A stretch of DNA of 38,732 nucleotides from positions 1-38,732 of the forward strand of contig JAOPGA020001135.1 in assembly GCA_026419775.2 (NCBI GenBank), in the 5' to 3' direction. How positions within the stretch are numbered: the first letter of the stretch is position 1; the number at the start of each line of letters is the position of its first letter. Shown piece by piece: positions 21,338 to 30,438 of this stretch. Under the pieces are notes generated by a model, which saw nothing but the letters and a program-made list of their open reading frames with translations, made no database searches and was not told where the DNA came from. The DNA comes from Acrasis kona. Lineage: Eukaryota > Heterolobosea > Eutetramitea > Acrasida > Acrasidae. The translations under genes and the position numbers were made by a program.

Positions 21338-21344
21338 TATAAAA
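21338..21344 (+). promoter_or_regulatory. TATA box of the 51-aa gene
   Basis: TATAAAA, 54 nt between its end and the ATG at 21399. The leader that follows is A-rich with ACAACAACACAACAAA directly before the start codon, a good context for efficient initiation. Confidence 0.55.
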
Positions 21345-21398
21345 ACATATGAATAAAATATTTTCTCGACATTAAATCAAAAACAACAACACAACAAA

Positions 21399-21554
21399 AT
21401 GGCAGACAGAGCAACTGAGAAGCAAAACGAACAACAACAAAGAGAGACTGACAAGGTTAAGAACTTCAAGGCACCAAGTGAGGAATCATCACAAGGTCTA
21501 CCAATCAACATGGAGAACCAGTACAACCCAACAAGAAGCAGCAAGTACACATAA
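21399..21554 (+). CDS. Small 51-aa hydrophilic protein
   Basis: A 51-codon ORF with an optimal A-rich leader and a TATA box upstream, followed at once by AATAAAATA-type sequence suited to polyadenylation. The protein is strongly hydrophilic and Gln/Glu/Asn-rich, with no predicted structure, signal peptide or membrane segment: MADRATEKQNEQQQ, a basic KVKNFKAP stretch, then ENQYNPTRSSKYT. No family is recognised. Its strict promoter-leader-ORF-poly(A) order makes it a credible gene despite its length. A stress-, dormancy- or cytoskeleton-related role would be speculation. Confidence 0.6.
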   Translation: MADRATEKQNEQQQRETDKVKNFKAPSEESSQGLPINMENQYNPTRSSKYT

Positions 21555-21657
21555 ATAAAATAGTCTACTTACTTTCACATATTTTGTTTCTTGAGATTTG
21601 TTGGCATTATACTATACTATAACATAAGAACTGGTATTTTAAGTCTTAAAAGCTCTG

Positions 21658-22099
21658 TCAAGTTCTCTTGAATCCCGACTGGTATAATGTTTTAAACATT
21701 TTTATGAATCTGTTCCAAACCTGATAGTGCGGTAGAATGTGATGACGACTAGTGTCAGGCAAAGAGATGGCAACAAATTCGGTCCATTGATCATTTGTTG
21801 CGTCTATTTGTTGTGGTATCACGAACACTTGTGTTTGCACTTCAAATCAGACCACTATAGATGAATTATACAATGCAACAACAATTTATCATCACGTTCT
21901 TTGGCTCTTGTAAATGTGGTATTTTCTTTTGCCCTTAGGGCAATTCATTGCTACAACTTTTCGGCTTTTTTACAGAAATGTATTGTTCTGTTGAAGTGCT
22001 GCTTCAACCCTCCTCTTTTCTTCTCGACGTAATGTGGGTATCTACTCGTTGGTTAATCGCTTAGATTGCATTACAGTAATGGTGCGTAAACGAGTACAT
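21658..22099 (-). CDS. Small-exon gene, coiled-coil then Trp-containing domain; 5' end unresolved
   Basis: Exons 22041-21974 (68 nt), 21933-21872 (62 nt) and 21839-21658 (182 nt) join in one frame through 40- and 32-nt introns (donors GTAAAA and GTATAA), giving 103 codons and a TGA stop. The start of the product is a basic/acidic helix (LRREEKRRVEAALQQN, FLAKEN, RAKERDDKLLLH), likely a coiled coil. The end is a more globular part (QWTEFVAISLPD, HYQVWNRFIKMF). A further upstream exon ending at 22075, with donor GTAATG and a 33-nt intron, fits in phase as RLRTIT, but I find no ATG for it. No family is recognised. Confidence 0.6.
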
Positions 22100-22214
22100 C
22101 TTAAAATGGACACGATTTGTTGGGAGAATGGTCAACGTATCTTTTTAACGTTTAAGCTCCTTAAATCAAACAACACCAAAACACAACATTCGACAAGGTT
22201 ACAAACGTACTTAC

Positions 22215-22913
22215 ATGCCACAAGAACACAATTCCCCAAAACGTGAACATACACAGCGCCATCGCTTGAGTGATGGCCACCATCACACAATACCAATCGA
22301 CGCATTAATCGCTAAAAACAATCATAACACAGTGGGTTCTATTCACGGTCTCGGAATTCATTCCTCAAAATACATTCCAGCATTGTCTAGAGTTGCTCTT
22401 GCAAACTTGCTGTTGGTCATTCAAAACAAGAAAATCTTTTCGAGTACATTCAACAATTTGGCGTTATTTGAGATAGCTCTTATACTTTCGTCGTCATCTG
22501 TATTTTTATACGCATTTTCTGAACCGGCGCTGTTTGGAATTAATTACTTTTTCTTATTATTTATTTGTATTAGTATAGGCCTCGGTATATATTCCAACAC
22601 AACAAAGCATGTTTCGGTCATGATGTTTAGTGTGACAATGGAAGGCCTCTTTTTGACCCTGATGTGGTGGGACCATTGGATCCAACAACTGGATCTGTTT
22701 GACTTTATTAGAGACTATTTCTGGATACACACTATATTTTTATACTTGATAATCAGGAAGCAAGCATATTACATTTATAAAGTACACTACGAGGAGAAGA
22801 GGAGGAACCGAATACCGGACCCTGCAAATATCACACCAGTGCACGTTTATATACACGGTCAAAATGCGTCAAGGAGGCGTGCATTGAGTGAGGAAAAACC
22901 AATTTTGATGTAA
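22215..22913 (+). CDS. Four-pass membrane protein, unrecognised
   Basis: An intronless 232-aa protein. A His-rich hydrophilic N-terminus of about 70 residues (HRLSDGHHHTIP) precedes four predicted membrane helices: about 80-105 (FEIALILSSSSVFLYAF), 108-130 (NYFFLLFICISIGLGIY), 136-156 (MFSVTMEGLFLTLMWW) and 168-190 (FWIHTIFLYLIIRKQ). A basic cytosolic-type tail follows (YEEKRRNRIPDP...SRRRALSEEKP). The WWDHW and IYKVHYEEKRR elements may be diagnostic but I cannot name the family. It lies directly upstream of the SLC35B-type transporter on the same strand. Confidence 0.65.
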   Translation: MPQEHNSPKREHTQRHRLSDGHHHTIPIDALIAKNNHNTVGSIHGLGIHSSKYIPALSRVALANLLLVIQNKKIFSSTFNNLALFEIALILSSSSVFLYAFSEPALFGINYFFLLFICISIGLGIYSNTTKHVSVMMFSVTMEGLFLTLMWWDHWIQQLDLFDFIRDYFWIHTIFLYLIIRKQAYYIYKVHYEEKRRNRIPDPANITPVHVYIHGQNASRRRALSEEKPILM

Positions 22914-23213
22914 CAAAAGTAATAAAATTAAATGTTTTTAATTATTTGTTGGGGTTCTATTACACTATACTGCGCACAAGGTTGAATAAAAAAGTTTATT
23001 GGTGCACCTTCAGTCTCTCTCAACGTAAAATCACAAACATCATTCATTTGAGTCAAATGTGCATTGGCAGTTTCTTCATATATTGTCGATTGAACAATAC
23101 ACCTAATATGGTCGTGTTATTGTTGATGAGCTGTTTATATCTACATCTCAAACTTGGCGAATTTCGTTGGGTTGTTCACTAACGGTTCTGTTACGTTGTA
23201 AAGCAACAACTTC
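22914..23213. other. Intergenic region
   Basis: 300 bp between two plus-strand membrane-protein genes. It should carry the poly(A) signal of the first (AATAAAATTAAATG just after the stop) and the promoter of the second. The open frame inside it lacks a real ATG start. Confidence 0.5.
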
Positions 23214-24560
23214 ATGAAACATCCACACAACCCTTCAATCATCGCACCATCACCAAATCAGACATTCGCTAGCAAACACGATTATGAGGAGATGCACGAC
23301 ACAAACACTCTAACCGAAAACTCAAATGAAGAAGACATAGAATGGGGCCCAAACAAAGGGCACGAGAAATGTGAAACCAAATTACTTGGAGTAATACATT
23401 TGAACCAATTTTCAAAGACGTCACGATTTATTTTATGTGCTGGTGGAGTTTGTACATGCTACGTACTGCAATCTTTAACAAAGGAGTACCTTTTTTTAAC
23501 TTATAAATCTAAAATCAACTTTTCTTGCTTTCTCGCGCTTGTGCAATGTTTCGGGTACACAGCGCTTGCGGGTATTGAGTTATACCTCAGGAAGAAGGAG
23601 TCATCAAGCAAACCGCAACAGAAAAGTAATGCCCCTCGTTACAATCTGCCATTTATCATTTGCATGTTTGTAATCGGGTTTTTAGGAGATGTGAGCATGG
23701 CATTTTCAAATGTCTCTCTATTGTTTTTACCGTTTCCTACGGTTGTGATGATTAAAAGTTGTAAAATTCTTGCTGCAATGTTTCTAAGCATAATGTTACA
23801 TCACCTGTCAAAATCATATAATAAATCTACGTGCAATCAAGCACATGAACTGTTATACTTTCGCAATCCTAAATATAACAAATTAGATTATACTTCTGCG
23901 TTTGTTCTAGTTGTTGGTCTTTTCGTGTTGGCCATCGCAAACTCGAAAGAATCTTCATTGTTTTTAATCTTATCCTCTGATTGGAGAGGTGTCACGCTTG
24001 CACTTTTATCGGTATTTGCTGACGCTCTTGTAAGCCTTATTCAAGAATTAGTAATGAGGGAGAAGGAAACAGACAACCAATATCCCGTTAGTCCCAAAAA
24101 GAACAAGCAAAATAAAGAGGAGCCTGCGTCAGTGATATTTTATTCTTATGGTTTTGGGTTTTTGATTCTATTTTTATATTGCACGGTATTGAATGACGAA
24201 CTCTGGGTGGTTCTAAACTATGCCATTGGCGATTATCAATTTATTCTCTTATTATTGTCATTTGTCGTGTTGGGTCATTTTGGCGTGAGTTGTACATTAT
24301 CTTTACTAAAACAATTCGGTGCGTTTATATCTTTAACGACAGCAAGCTGTCGCAAAGCAATTACCATTCTAGTCAGTTTCCTAATCTTTTCAAAACCAAT
24401 CACTCCCATGTATCAATTAGCTATTGTGTTAGTATTCACAGGTATAATAATTAATGTTTATAATAAGAATGCCAAGATAACAGAAGAACAAAAACCAAAA
24501 ACATATTGTAAGAATACAATTAGCAGTAACGAATTTGAGAAAATTGCCAATAAAATGTAA
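23214..24560 (+). CDS. SLC35B/UAA-family nucleotide-sulfate or nucleotide-sugar transporter
   Basis: An intronless 448-aa protein with about 65 hydrophilic N-terminal residues followed by around ten membrane helices. Family signatures are visible: CYVLQSLTKEYLF in helix 1, MAFSNVSLLFLPFPTVVMIKSCKILAAM, VSLIQELVMR, and near the end SLLKQFGAFISLTTASCRKAITILVSFLIF (the first half and second half match the conserved FGA...RK..TIL.S pattern). This fits the PAPS transporters SLC35B2/B3 or UDP-galactose transporter SLC35B1 of Golgi and ER. The closest match by eye is the PAPS branch; substrate is unproven. It could supply a Golgi sulfation or glycosylation route together with the GT8 enzyme. Confidence 0.82.
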   Translation: MKHPHNPSIIAPSPNQTFASKHDYEEMHDTNTLTENSNEEDIEWGPNKGHEKCETKLLGVIHLNQFSKTSRFILCAGGVCTCYVLQSLTKEYLFLTYKSKINFSCFLALVQCFGYTALAGIELYLRKKESSSKPQQKSNAPRYNLPFIICMFVIGFLGDVSMAFSNVSLLFLPFPTVVMIKSCKILAAMFLSIMLHHLSKSYNKSTCNQAHELLYFRNPKYNKLDYTSAFVLVVGLFVLAIANSKESSLFLILSSDWRGVTLALLSVFADALVSLIQELVMREKETDNQYPVSPKKNKQNKEEPASVIFYSYGFGFLILFLYCTVLNDELWVVLNYAIGDYQFILLLLSFVVLGHFGVSCTLSLLKQFGAFISLTTASCRKAITILVSFLIFSKPITPMYQLAIVLVFTGIIINVYNKNAKITEEQKPKTYCKNTISSNEFEKIANKM

Positions 24561-24903
24561 TTAATTGTAAGAATTTTATTGTTTGCATGTCGGTCAATGT
24601 TGGCCGACAATTATGTGTCCCAAATTGAAATGGGTGGTGAAAACCAAAATTTATTACGAAGGTTGTATTATAATAGACATGCTTATCTCATGAGATGTGT
24701 TGGTTCAAGTGTTTTAACCTGCGGGTCAATAAAGAACCTGCCAGAATAGAACAAACCAAATCAAGCTTCACGAATATCCCTGATTGTTGTAACTATGCCG
24801 CGAAAGGAATTGAAAATTAAAAACTACTCTGATGCCAACATAAAATTGGAAGAAGATCTGTCAATGTCGAGGCTATCAACGTATTTTTCACACATTGGAT
24901 TCC
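24561..24903. other. Intergenic region upstream of the 336-aa gene
   Basis: About 340 bp. It carries a short palindromic stretch near 24596-24610 (tcaatgttggccgacaatta) and the region leading to the TATA box. An ORF begins at 24796 but soon ends; I see no supported gene. Confidence 0.4.
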
Positions 24904-24910
24904 TATAAAA
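24904..24910 (+). promoter_or_regulatory. TATA box of the 336-aa gene
   Basis: TATAAAA in the context CCTATAAAAGTGG. Only 37 nt separate it from the ATG at 24948, so the 5' leader must be very short. Confidence 0.5.
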
Positions 24911-24947
24911 GTGGAAGAAATTCCCTCACTTCTTGACAAACAAAAAC

Positions 24948-25958
24948 ATGGTGGCTAAGGACAAGGCTGAGGCGGCTGCACGTATGCAAAAGAAGATTGC
25001 TAATGAAGACCCTGACAGCACTGTCAAGTTCAGTTTGGCTCACTTCCCAATCAACTCCCTACTAAACAATGATTCCTTCATCACCCTGTACCCAGATGTT
25101 CTAGACATTGTATTCTACAATCCTGAGATTGTGAATATATTGAAACAGTTCGAGACATCTTCTGGCTTCGTCGTAAACATTAACAGCATGAAGCAGGTTG
25201 CTCTTGATGGCTTCCTCAAGTCAGCAATCCTAGGTAAAAGTCCGAAGAATGATAAAGATGAGTTCGAAAGCATCAGAGCCTTCCTCGGAAAATATGTTGA
25301 GACGCAACTTTTTAACGGTCTGCTAAAGAACACCACCTCTGAAGATGACTCTGGCGCTGCTACCCTAGATCCCCAAGAGTACTTTGACGAAGTTGCAAGT
25401 GCATGCTCCGAGGCCATCTCAAAGAACATTGTTACTGAGAACGTCAAGCCAAACTTGTTCGCATCGCAAGTCCAGTATTCAATCTTCCCAATCTCCGAGT
25501 CCATCGCAAGAAACGACATGTTGAAGAATGTTGGTATCGTTATCACCATGGCAGGAAACATTGGTGTTGAAAAGACTAGTGGAAGTTTCCTCAAGAAGGG
25601 AAAGATCTTTGTATTGCTTGATATTACTTTGAAAGTTGTTGTTTTCAACAACTACATCTACTCAAAGAGAGGTCTCACGCTCATCTTGAACGGTATCCGC
25701 GAGAGAGAAAAGAGAGAAAGATCCTCACTCATGGACGAACACATTGATAGGCAAGTGAACGTAGTCGAAGAAGAACACAAGATTAGATATGACACAAAGG
25801 ACAGACCAAACGGTCTCAAGGGAAGATTGATCGAAATGGCTGACAACGCATTATCTGAGAAGGCACACACAGCTCTATCAACAGCAGTCACCAGTGCTAC
25901 ACACGGATATAACCAAAAGATTGGTGCATTAATTGTTGAGCCAAACAGGCTTGAATAA
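24948..25958 (+). CDS. Unrecognised 336-aa protein, probably abundant
   Basis: An intronless gene starting MVAKDKAEAAARMQKK; the frame is open further upstream only through a TTG. It has no signal peptide or membrane segment. The N-terminus is a charged helix. The middle alternates hydrophobic strands and helices (FVVNINSMKQVAL, NVGIVITMAGNIGVE, IFVLLDITLKVVVFNNYIYSKRGL). A long charged helix (IREREKRERSSLMDEHI) follows, and the C-terminus is Ala/Thr-rich. C-ending codons such as AAC, TTC and AAG are more frequent than in its neighbours, which together with the TATA box suggests high expression. No family is recognised. Confidence 0.7.
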   Translation: MVAKDKAEAAARMQKKIANEDPDSTVKFSLAHFPINSLLNNDSFITLYPDVLDIVFYNPEIVNILKQFETSSGFVVNINSMKQVALDGFLKSAILGKSPKNDKDEFESIRAFLGKYVETQLFNGLLKNTTSEDDSGAATLDPQEYFDEVASACSEAISKNIVTENVKPNLFASQVQYSIFPISESIARNDMLKNVGIVITMAGNIGVEKTSGSFLKKGKIFVLLDITLKVVVFNNYIYSKRGLTLILNGIREREKRERSSLMDEHIDRQVNVVEEEHKIRYDTKDRPNGLKGRLIEMADNALSEKAHTALSTAVTSATHGYNQKIGALIVEPNRLE

Positions 25959-26147
25959 ACACTTTTTTTGAAATTTTTTATAACTGTCATGTCGAGAAAA
26001 GGAACACTTTTTACCGGTTGTAAAAATACAGGGTCACTTTCAATCTCAAATAGGTAGAACCATACCAAATTTCGACAAATTATACCGCTTGCACTTTGGA
26101 CAATCCAATTTGTACAAATACCAACGTAGTTTTAAAAGTTGTACAGT

Positions 26148-27494
26148 ATGCACAAAGTGTTTATTGTACTCATTTTACTCACATCCCTGGTCTTGGTATT
26201 ACCACAACGCTCATGTGACAGGCTGAACAAAGTAAAGTCAGGAGTCTCCAAATCCAGAGGAGTAAACTTGGGGTCTTGGTTCGTGGTCGAGACGTGGATG
26301 GCTTCTCATTTGTGGAATGACAATGGATGCAACACAAACACTGCGAAAGGAAATTGGCTACTTGAGAAATGTCTTGGTTCTAAAGCATCAACCGTATTCA
26401 ATAACCATTGGGCGACTTGGGTAGTAGAATCAGATTTCGCAAACATGTCAGCAGCGGGAGTAAACACCATCCGAATTCCTGTCGGTTGGTGGCAAATCTA
26501 TGATAATTTTGGTGGAGCAGGAAATGCAACATTAAAGTACAATATCACACAAAAGAATTACGCCGTTGGTTCCTTAAAGTATTTGGACCTTGCATTCCAG
26601 TGGGCCGAAAAGTATGGTATCGGAGTCCATCTATGCATGCACGCTGCGCCTGGTTCACAAAATGGACAGGAACATTCGTCACCAGTTTCTGCAGATACCA
26701 TATTGTGGGACCAGTCTTTAGACAATGTTAACCAGACTACAGAATCAATTGCATTGTTCACACAAAGATATGTGAACTACACTACTTTTTTAGGGTTTTT
26801 TGTGCTTAATGAGCCAGCAGTAAACGAAGCTGTTCTAAAGAATTATTACCTTCAAGTATATGCCAGAATGCGCACCATTTGCACGAGTTGTCAGGTCATC
26901 ATTTCTCCTCAAACGGTACCATTTCAAGTAGGATACGAAGCAACATGGTCAAGCTTTATGAACCCGACTGCAGGCTACTATAACGTTAGCATGGACCTTC
27001 ACATTTATTTTTGCTTTGGCGGTCCTTACGATCCATATAATGCCGATGCTGTCGTTAACTACGCCAATACATCCGTTAGAGTTGGTATGAAGCAATACTT
27101 TGATGTTAATCCAAAACCATTGATAATTGGTGAATGGTCTGGATGTGCACTGAATAGCAGTAGAACAAAAGATCTGATCCGAACACAATTAGATGTGTAT
27201 AGTAAAGTTGGCTGGTATTTTTGGGCATGGTACAAAACACCGGGTGGTTTCTGGCAATTCCAAGGCATGTATGATTCTGGGAATATTGTAAAATCAGACA
27301 TGGACACCAATATTTGTTTGTTATCCAATTCTACAAGTACTATCAATTCTACAATAACTCCAACACCAACACCATCAATTATCGCCAACTCTACAACTAC
27401 TCCGTCGACACCTGTTACCAACTCTTCATCTTCTCGTGGTGGTTTATCAATTACTACAATTATTTTATTAATAGTTTATTTTGTGATTGCCTAA
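26148..27494 (+). CDS. GPI-anchored GH5 exo-beta-1,3-glucanase-like hydrolase
   Basis: A 448-aa intronless protein from the ATG at 26148. A signal peptide covers residues 1-19. The GH5 barrel begins with RGVNLGSWFVVETWM (38-51) as in exo-1,3-beta-glucanases. IRIPVGWW (108-115), HAAPGSQNG (165-173), the acid/base Glu in LNEPAV (222) and the nucleophile Glu in IIGEWSG (329) are all intact. An Asn/Thr/Ser-rich, heavily N-glycosylatable stalk (390-430) leads to a hydrophobic C-terminus (LSITTIILLIVYFVIA) after Ser/Gly, a GPI-anchor signal. Expected role: removing glucose from beta-1,3-glucans at the cell surface, for feeding on or remodelling walls. Confidence 0.87.
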   Translation: MHKVFIVLILLTSLVLVLPQRSCDRLNKVKSGVSKSRGVNLGSWFVVETWMASHLWNDNGCNTNTAKGNWLLEKCLGSKASTVFNNHWATWVVESDFANMSAAGVNTIRIPVGWWQIYDNFGGAGNATLKYNITQKNYAVGSLKYLDLAFQWAEKYGIGVHLCMHAAPGSQNGQEHSSPVSADTILWDQSLDNVNQTTESIALFTQRYVNYTTFLGFFVLNEPAVNEAVLKNYYLQVYARMRTICTSCQVIISPQTVPFQVGYEATWSSFMNPTAGYYNVSMDLHIYFCFGGPYDPYNADAVVNYANTSVRVGMKQYFDVNPKPLIIGEWSGCALNSSRTKDLIRTQLDVYSKVGWYFWAWYKTPGGFWQFQGMYDSGNIVKSDMDTNICLLSNSTSTINSTITPTPTPSIIANSTTTPSTPVTNSSSSRGGLSITTIILLIVYFVIA

Positions 27495-27874
27495 CATGAC
27501 AATAAAAAGAGCGAATTGTACTTTAAATAATTTTTTATTAAATGTGTTGTTACAGGTATATGTCGTGAAGTGCAACATTTGAAATGATTTGCTGCTGCTT
27601 TGAGTGCGATTGATTCTGGATAATTATAAATTTATAAATGACGGCTCCAACTTATCTCCCTCGATACGTTTTGGTGTAAATCCATCGGAACAAGCTGGAT
27701 TTCGTTTTTCAATGTTCGAACCGCTACCTAAATCATTGACAAGCACTACTGTAAGATAAGTGGTGATAATATTTGTAATACTGCTCCGAGTCTACGCGTC
27801 CACCGAGTTATAAACTCCATCGATTTCCAAAGAAAACTCCACTTCAATCAAAAGTGTTTTGATCAACCACAAAA
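27495..27874. other. Intergenic region with prolidase promoter
   Basis: 380 bp between the GH5 stop and the prolidase start. The first part has AATAAAAAG for 3' processing. A TATAAA near its end is listed separately. No ORF is supported. Confidence 0.5.
27809..27814 (+). promoter_or_regulatory. TATA-like box of the prolidase gene
   Basis: TATAAA 60 nt before the ATG at 27875, in the same position range as the other TATA boxes in the window. Confidence 0.4.
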
Positions 27875-29254
27875 ATGTTACAAACAAGCCGCAACAGATC
27901 TGTTCACTTGAAGAGACTAATCAAGTCATTCGGCGATTCGAAGGGAAAGCAAGCTGCCATATACATTGAAGGAACAAAAACATCCCAACGTATCCCAACA
28001 AGCGATGTGGATGCTGAATTCCGTCAAGAAAGTAACTTTTACTGGGTTACTGGATGCAATGAGCCTGATTGTGCAGCCCTAGTTAATATTGACGATGAAC
28101 AATTTGTAATGTTGACCCCCGACCTTGACGACGATCACGCACTTTGGTGTGGTGATTTCCCTCTGCCCGAAGACTACAAGACAGTTCTTGGTGCAAACAA
28201 AGTCATTTCAAACAAGCCGGAAAGCTTAGTAAAGTTGGTTCAAGAACTGAATATTAAAAAACTCTACACACTTGAATCAAAGAACGATACCCTCCAAAAC
28301 ACTCTTAAAGATGTCACGGTCGACAAGAGTACCTTGTACGGAACTCTTCGTGATCTAAGAATGATCAAGCTATCTGATGAGATTGAAGAGATGAAAAAGA
28401 TTTGTAAAGTAAGTGCTGATGCCCACATTCAAGTCATGCGTCATGCCAAGCCCAACATTAATGAATACCAATTAGAAGCCGTCTTCAGGTACTACACCAG
28501 CCTTCAAGGAGCCACACGCTTAGCTTACAGTGTTATATCGGCAGGAGACGAACGTGGTGCCACCCTACATTATGTAAACAATAATAAAGTTGTGAAAGAT
28601 GGATCCTTGTATCTAATCGATGCAGGAGCTGAATTCCCAGATTCTTATTATGCAAGTGACATTACCAGAACGTATCCCATTAACGGAAAGTTCACACAAA
28701 AGCAAAAAGAAATTTATGAAATTGTTCTCAAGGCCAACAAAGAAGTAATTGCATCCATGAAGCCAGGTGTCCAGTGGGTGGACATGCACCGCTTGGCAGA
28801 TCGCATCATAACACAAGGACTTTTAGACCTGAACATTCTCAAAGGAGACATTGAAGAATTAATCAAGAATCACGTAGGCGGTTACTTTTTACCTCACGGC
28901 TTAGGACATGCCATCGGCTTAGATGTTCATGACCCTCCGAACAGAGATGGAAGTTTCAAAGCAATTAACGAACCAGGAATTAGATACTTGCGTACACATT
29001 GCGAACTAAAGGAAGGTGTTGCGTTGACTGTGGAACCAGGACTTTACTTTGTACCAAGATTGCTACGAAAGGCTTTGGCCGATCCCGTCTTGTCCAAATT
29101 CCTCAACAAGGAAAAGTTGGAACAATACTTTGATTTTGGTGGAATTAGAATTGAAGATGATGTTGTGGTGACCAAGGATGGAGTGTTGGTTCTTACAAGT
29201 GACGTGCCGAAGGAGATTGATGAAATGGAGGCTATCATCGGAAAGTCACAATAA
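27875..29254 (+). CDS. PEPD: Xaa-Pro dipeptidase (prolidase)
   Basis: A 459-aa intronless M24 metallopeptidase. The N-terminal creatinase-like domain (about 1-160) includes FYWVTGCNEPDC. The pita-bread domain has the five metal ligands: Asp249 in LIDAGAE, Asp262 in SDITRTYP, His345 in HGLGHAIGLDVHD, Glu387 in TVEPGLYF and Glu427 in RIEDDV. Length and motif order are those of cytosolic prolidase, which splits X-Pro dipeptides, typically with Mn2+, at the end of protein breakdown. No targeting peptide is seen. It would complement the secreted cysteine proteases nearby by finishing proline-containing peptides. Confidence 0.93.
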   Translation: MLQTSRNRSVHLKRLIKSFGDSKGKQAAIYIEGTKTSQRIPTSDVDAEFRQESNFYWVTGCNEPDCAALVNIDDEQFVMLTPDLDDDHALWCGDFPLPEDYKTVLGANKVISNKPESLVKLVQELNIKKLYTLESKNDTLQNTLKDVTVDKSTLYGTLRDLRMIKLSDEIEEMKKICKVSADAHIQVMRHAKPNINEYQLEAVFRYYTSLQGATRLAYSVISAGDERGATLHYVNNNKVVKDGSLYLIDAGAEFPDSYYASDITRTYPINGKFTQKQKEIYEIVLKANKEVIASMKPGVQWVDMHRLADRIITQGLLDLNILKGDIEELIKNHVGGYFLPHGLGHAIGLDVHDPPNRDGSFKAINEPGIRYLRTHCELKEGVALTVEPGLYFVPRLLRKALADPVLSKFLNKEKLEQYFDFGGIRIEDDVVVTKDGVLVLTSDVPKEIDEMEAIIGKSQ

Positions 29255-29428
29255 ATTATATTTTTTAGTCACACATTTGTAGTAGTTCTAGTTTAGTATA
29301 TCAACAAATGTATGATATGATGACTGTTTTATGAGTGAAAGTGTTACATTTATTTGATTCTACATTGGTTCTAATAATAATGTATGTTTGAGCCTTAAAG
29401 TGATGAGAAGAAATACAAACACGATCGC

Positions 29429-29588
29429 TTACGTTCGTTCTTCGCTCGACTTAAAATTTCGCTGGACAAGACAGCAAGAATCGGCATCTCCTTCTCCTAG
29501 TAAATTGTACAATTTGGAGATTACCGATTTGATGCTGTTGTTGTCCTCGCCTTGACCGTCATCGTCTCCACCATGATCAGCAGCATCG
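29429..29588 (-). other. Out-of-frame coding-like tail after the stop of the acidic nuclear protein
   Basis: Directly downstream of the TGA at 29589-29591 another frame stays open to 29429 and reads GGDDDGQGEDNNSIK, SVISKLYNLLGEGD and NFKSSEERT. Its composition matches the end of the preceding gene. Two adjacent 13-bp copies, cagcagcatcgtc and aagcagcatcgtc, lie at 29580-29605; removal of one makes the frames continuous. It may be the former C-terminus of that protein, or 3' UTR. Confidence 0.4.
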
Positions 29589-30438
29589 TCAAGCAGCATC
29601 GTCTCCACCAATGGCCGCTTCAGTCTTGAGTATTGACTCTAGCCTTTTCAATACCCACTCTACACTGAACTCATCAGCATCCTCCTGAACATTACCAGGC
29701 GCCCTGGACCATAACTCTACTAGCTGTTGATCCTTTTCAATTTCTTTGGCAACAGCGTTTGAGTTACGGAGCAAGAACCTAGCGCTAATGTTAGTGTACA
29801 GGGCATACCTGTACTTGGAGACGAACCAGAATAGGGCCATCAATTCCGATTTGTAGCCTACGGACAAGTCAGCAGACCTAGTGTTCACTTGTTTCATCAA
29901 GAACAAGGCCGCCCCCTGAAGCGACCGCAACAATAAATTATTTTTATTGATGGACTCGTCTTGATCTATTTTTTGCAACAGCGCGTACAGATCGTCCGAT
30001 ACGATGGCCTCATATTCATCCAGTTCTGTGATGCTGTCGATCAATTCGACCGCCCTATTCAGGAGTCGAACGTCGTGAGGTATCACCTTGACGGCCGAAA
30101 TGATTTGAGACAGGGACTCCTTGCTTTTCTTCTTCTTGGTCGTCCTGCTGTTCTTTCTCCTCCTCTTGCTTGGCCTTTCTTCTTCTTCTTCTTCTTCTTC
30201 TTGTAAATCCTGGCCATCATCATCATCTCTTAATGTTCTTAGGGTCTGTGTTGCCTGTCGCGAGACTTGTGAAATCACATCATGTGATATGATGGCCTTT
30301 AATGCATTTGTTAGAAGGGAATCATCCGAAGAATTAGCCTTCAGTTCAATTAGCGTACATAATACTTGACCTAGTGTCTCGTAATCCTCATCCTACGAAA
30401 ATCAAAAGATGTTGTTAGAACATGCTTACGTTTGACAT
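29589..30438 (-). CDS. Acidic/basic-tract nuclear-looking protein, unrecognised
   Basis: A 9-nt first exon (30438-30430, MSN) is joined by a 37-nt GTAAGC...GTAG intron to a single long exon (30392-29589), giving 270 aa. The N-terminus DEDYETLGQVLCTLIELKA and the C-terminal half are helical. Between them are an Asp run, a run of eight Glu, and a strong nuclear-localisation-like stretch RPSKRRRKNSRTTKKKK. The C-terminal half has repeated Leu-rich helices (YALLQKIDQDESI, LMALFWFVSKYRYALY, EWVLKRLESIL). No family is recognised; a nucleolar or chromatin-linked role is only suggested by the basic tract. The 3' end may be altered by a 13-bp duplication. Confidence 0.65.

Noticed and set aside
22946-23182. 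78-codon plus-strand ORF
   Set aside because: It opens at a TTG, has no ATG near its start, and its composition looks random. It lies in a region expected to hold UTR and promoter.
29570-29620. 43-nt GTGGAG...GTGGAG intron at the end of the acidic nuclear protein
   Set aside because: It would keep the frame, but the donor differs from the GTA donors elsewhere and lies within a local direct repeat; the 13-bp duplication explains the data better. Not fully excluded.
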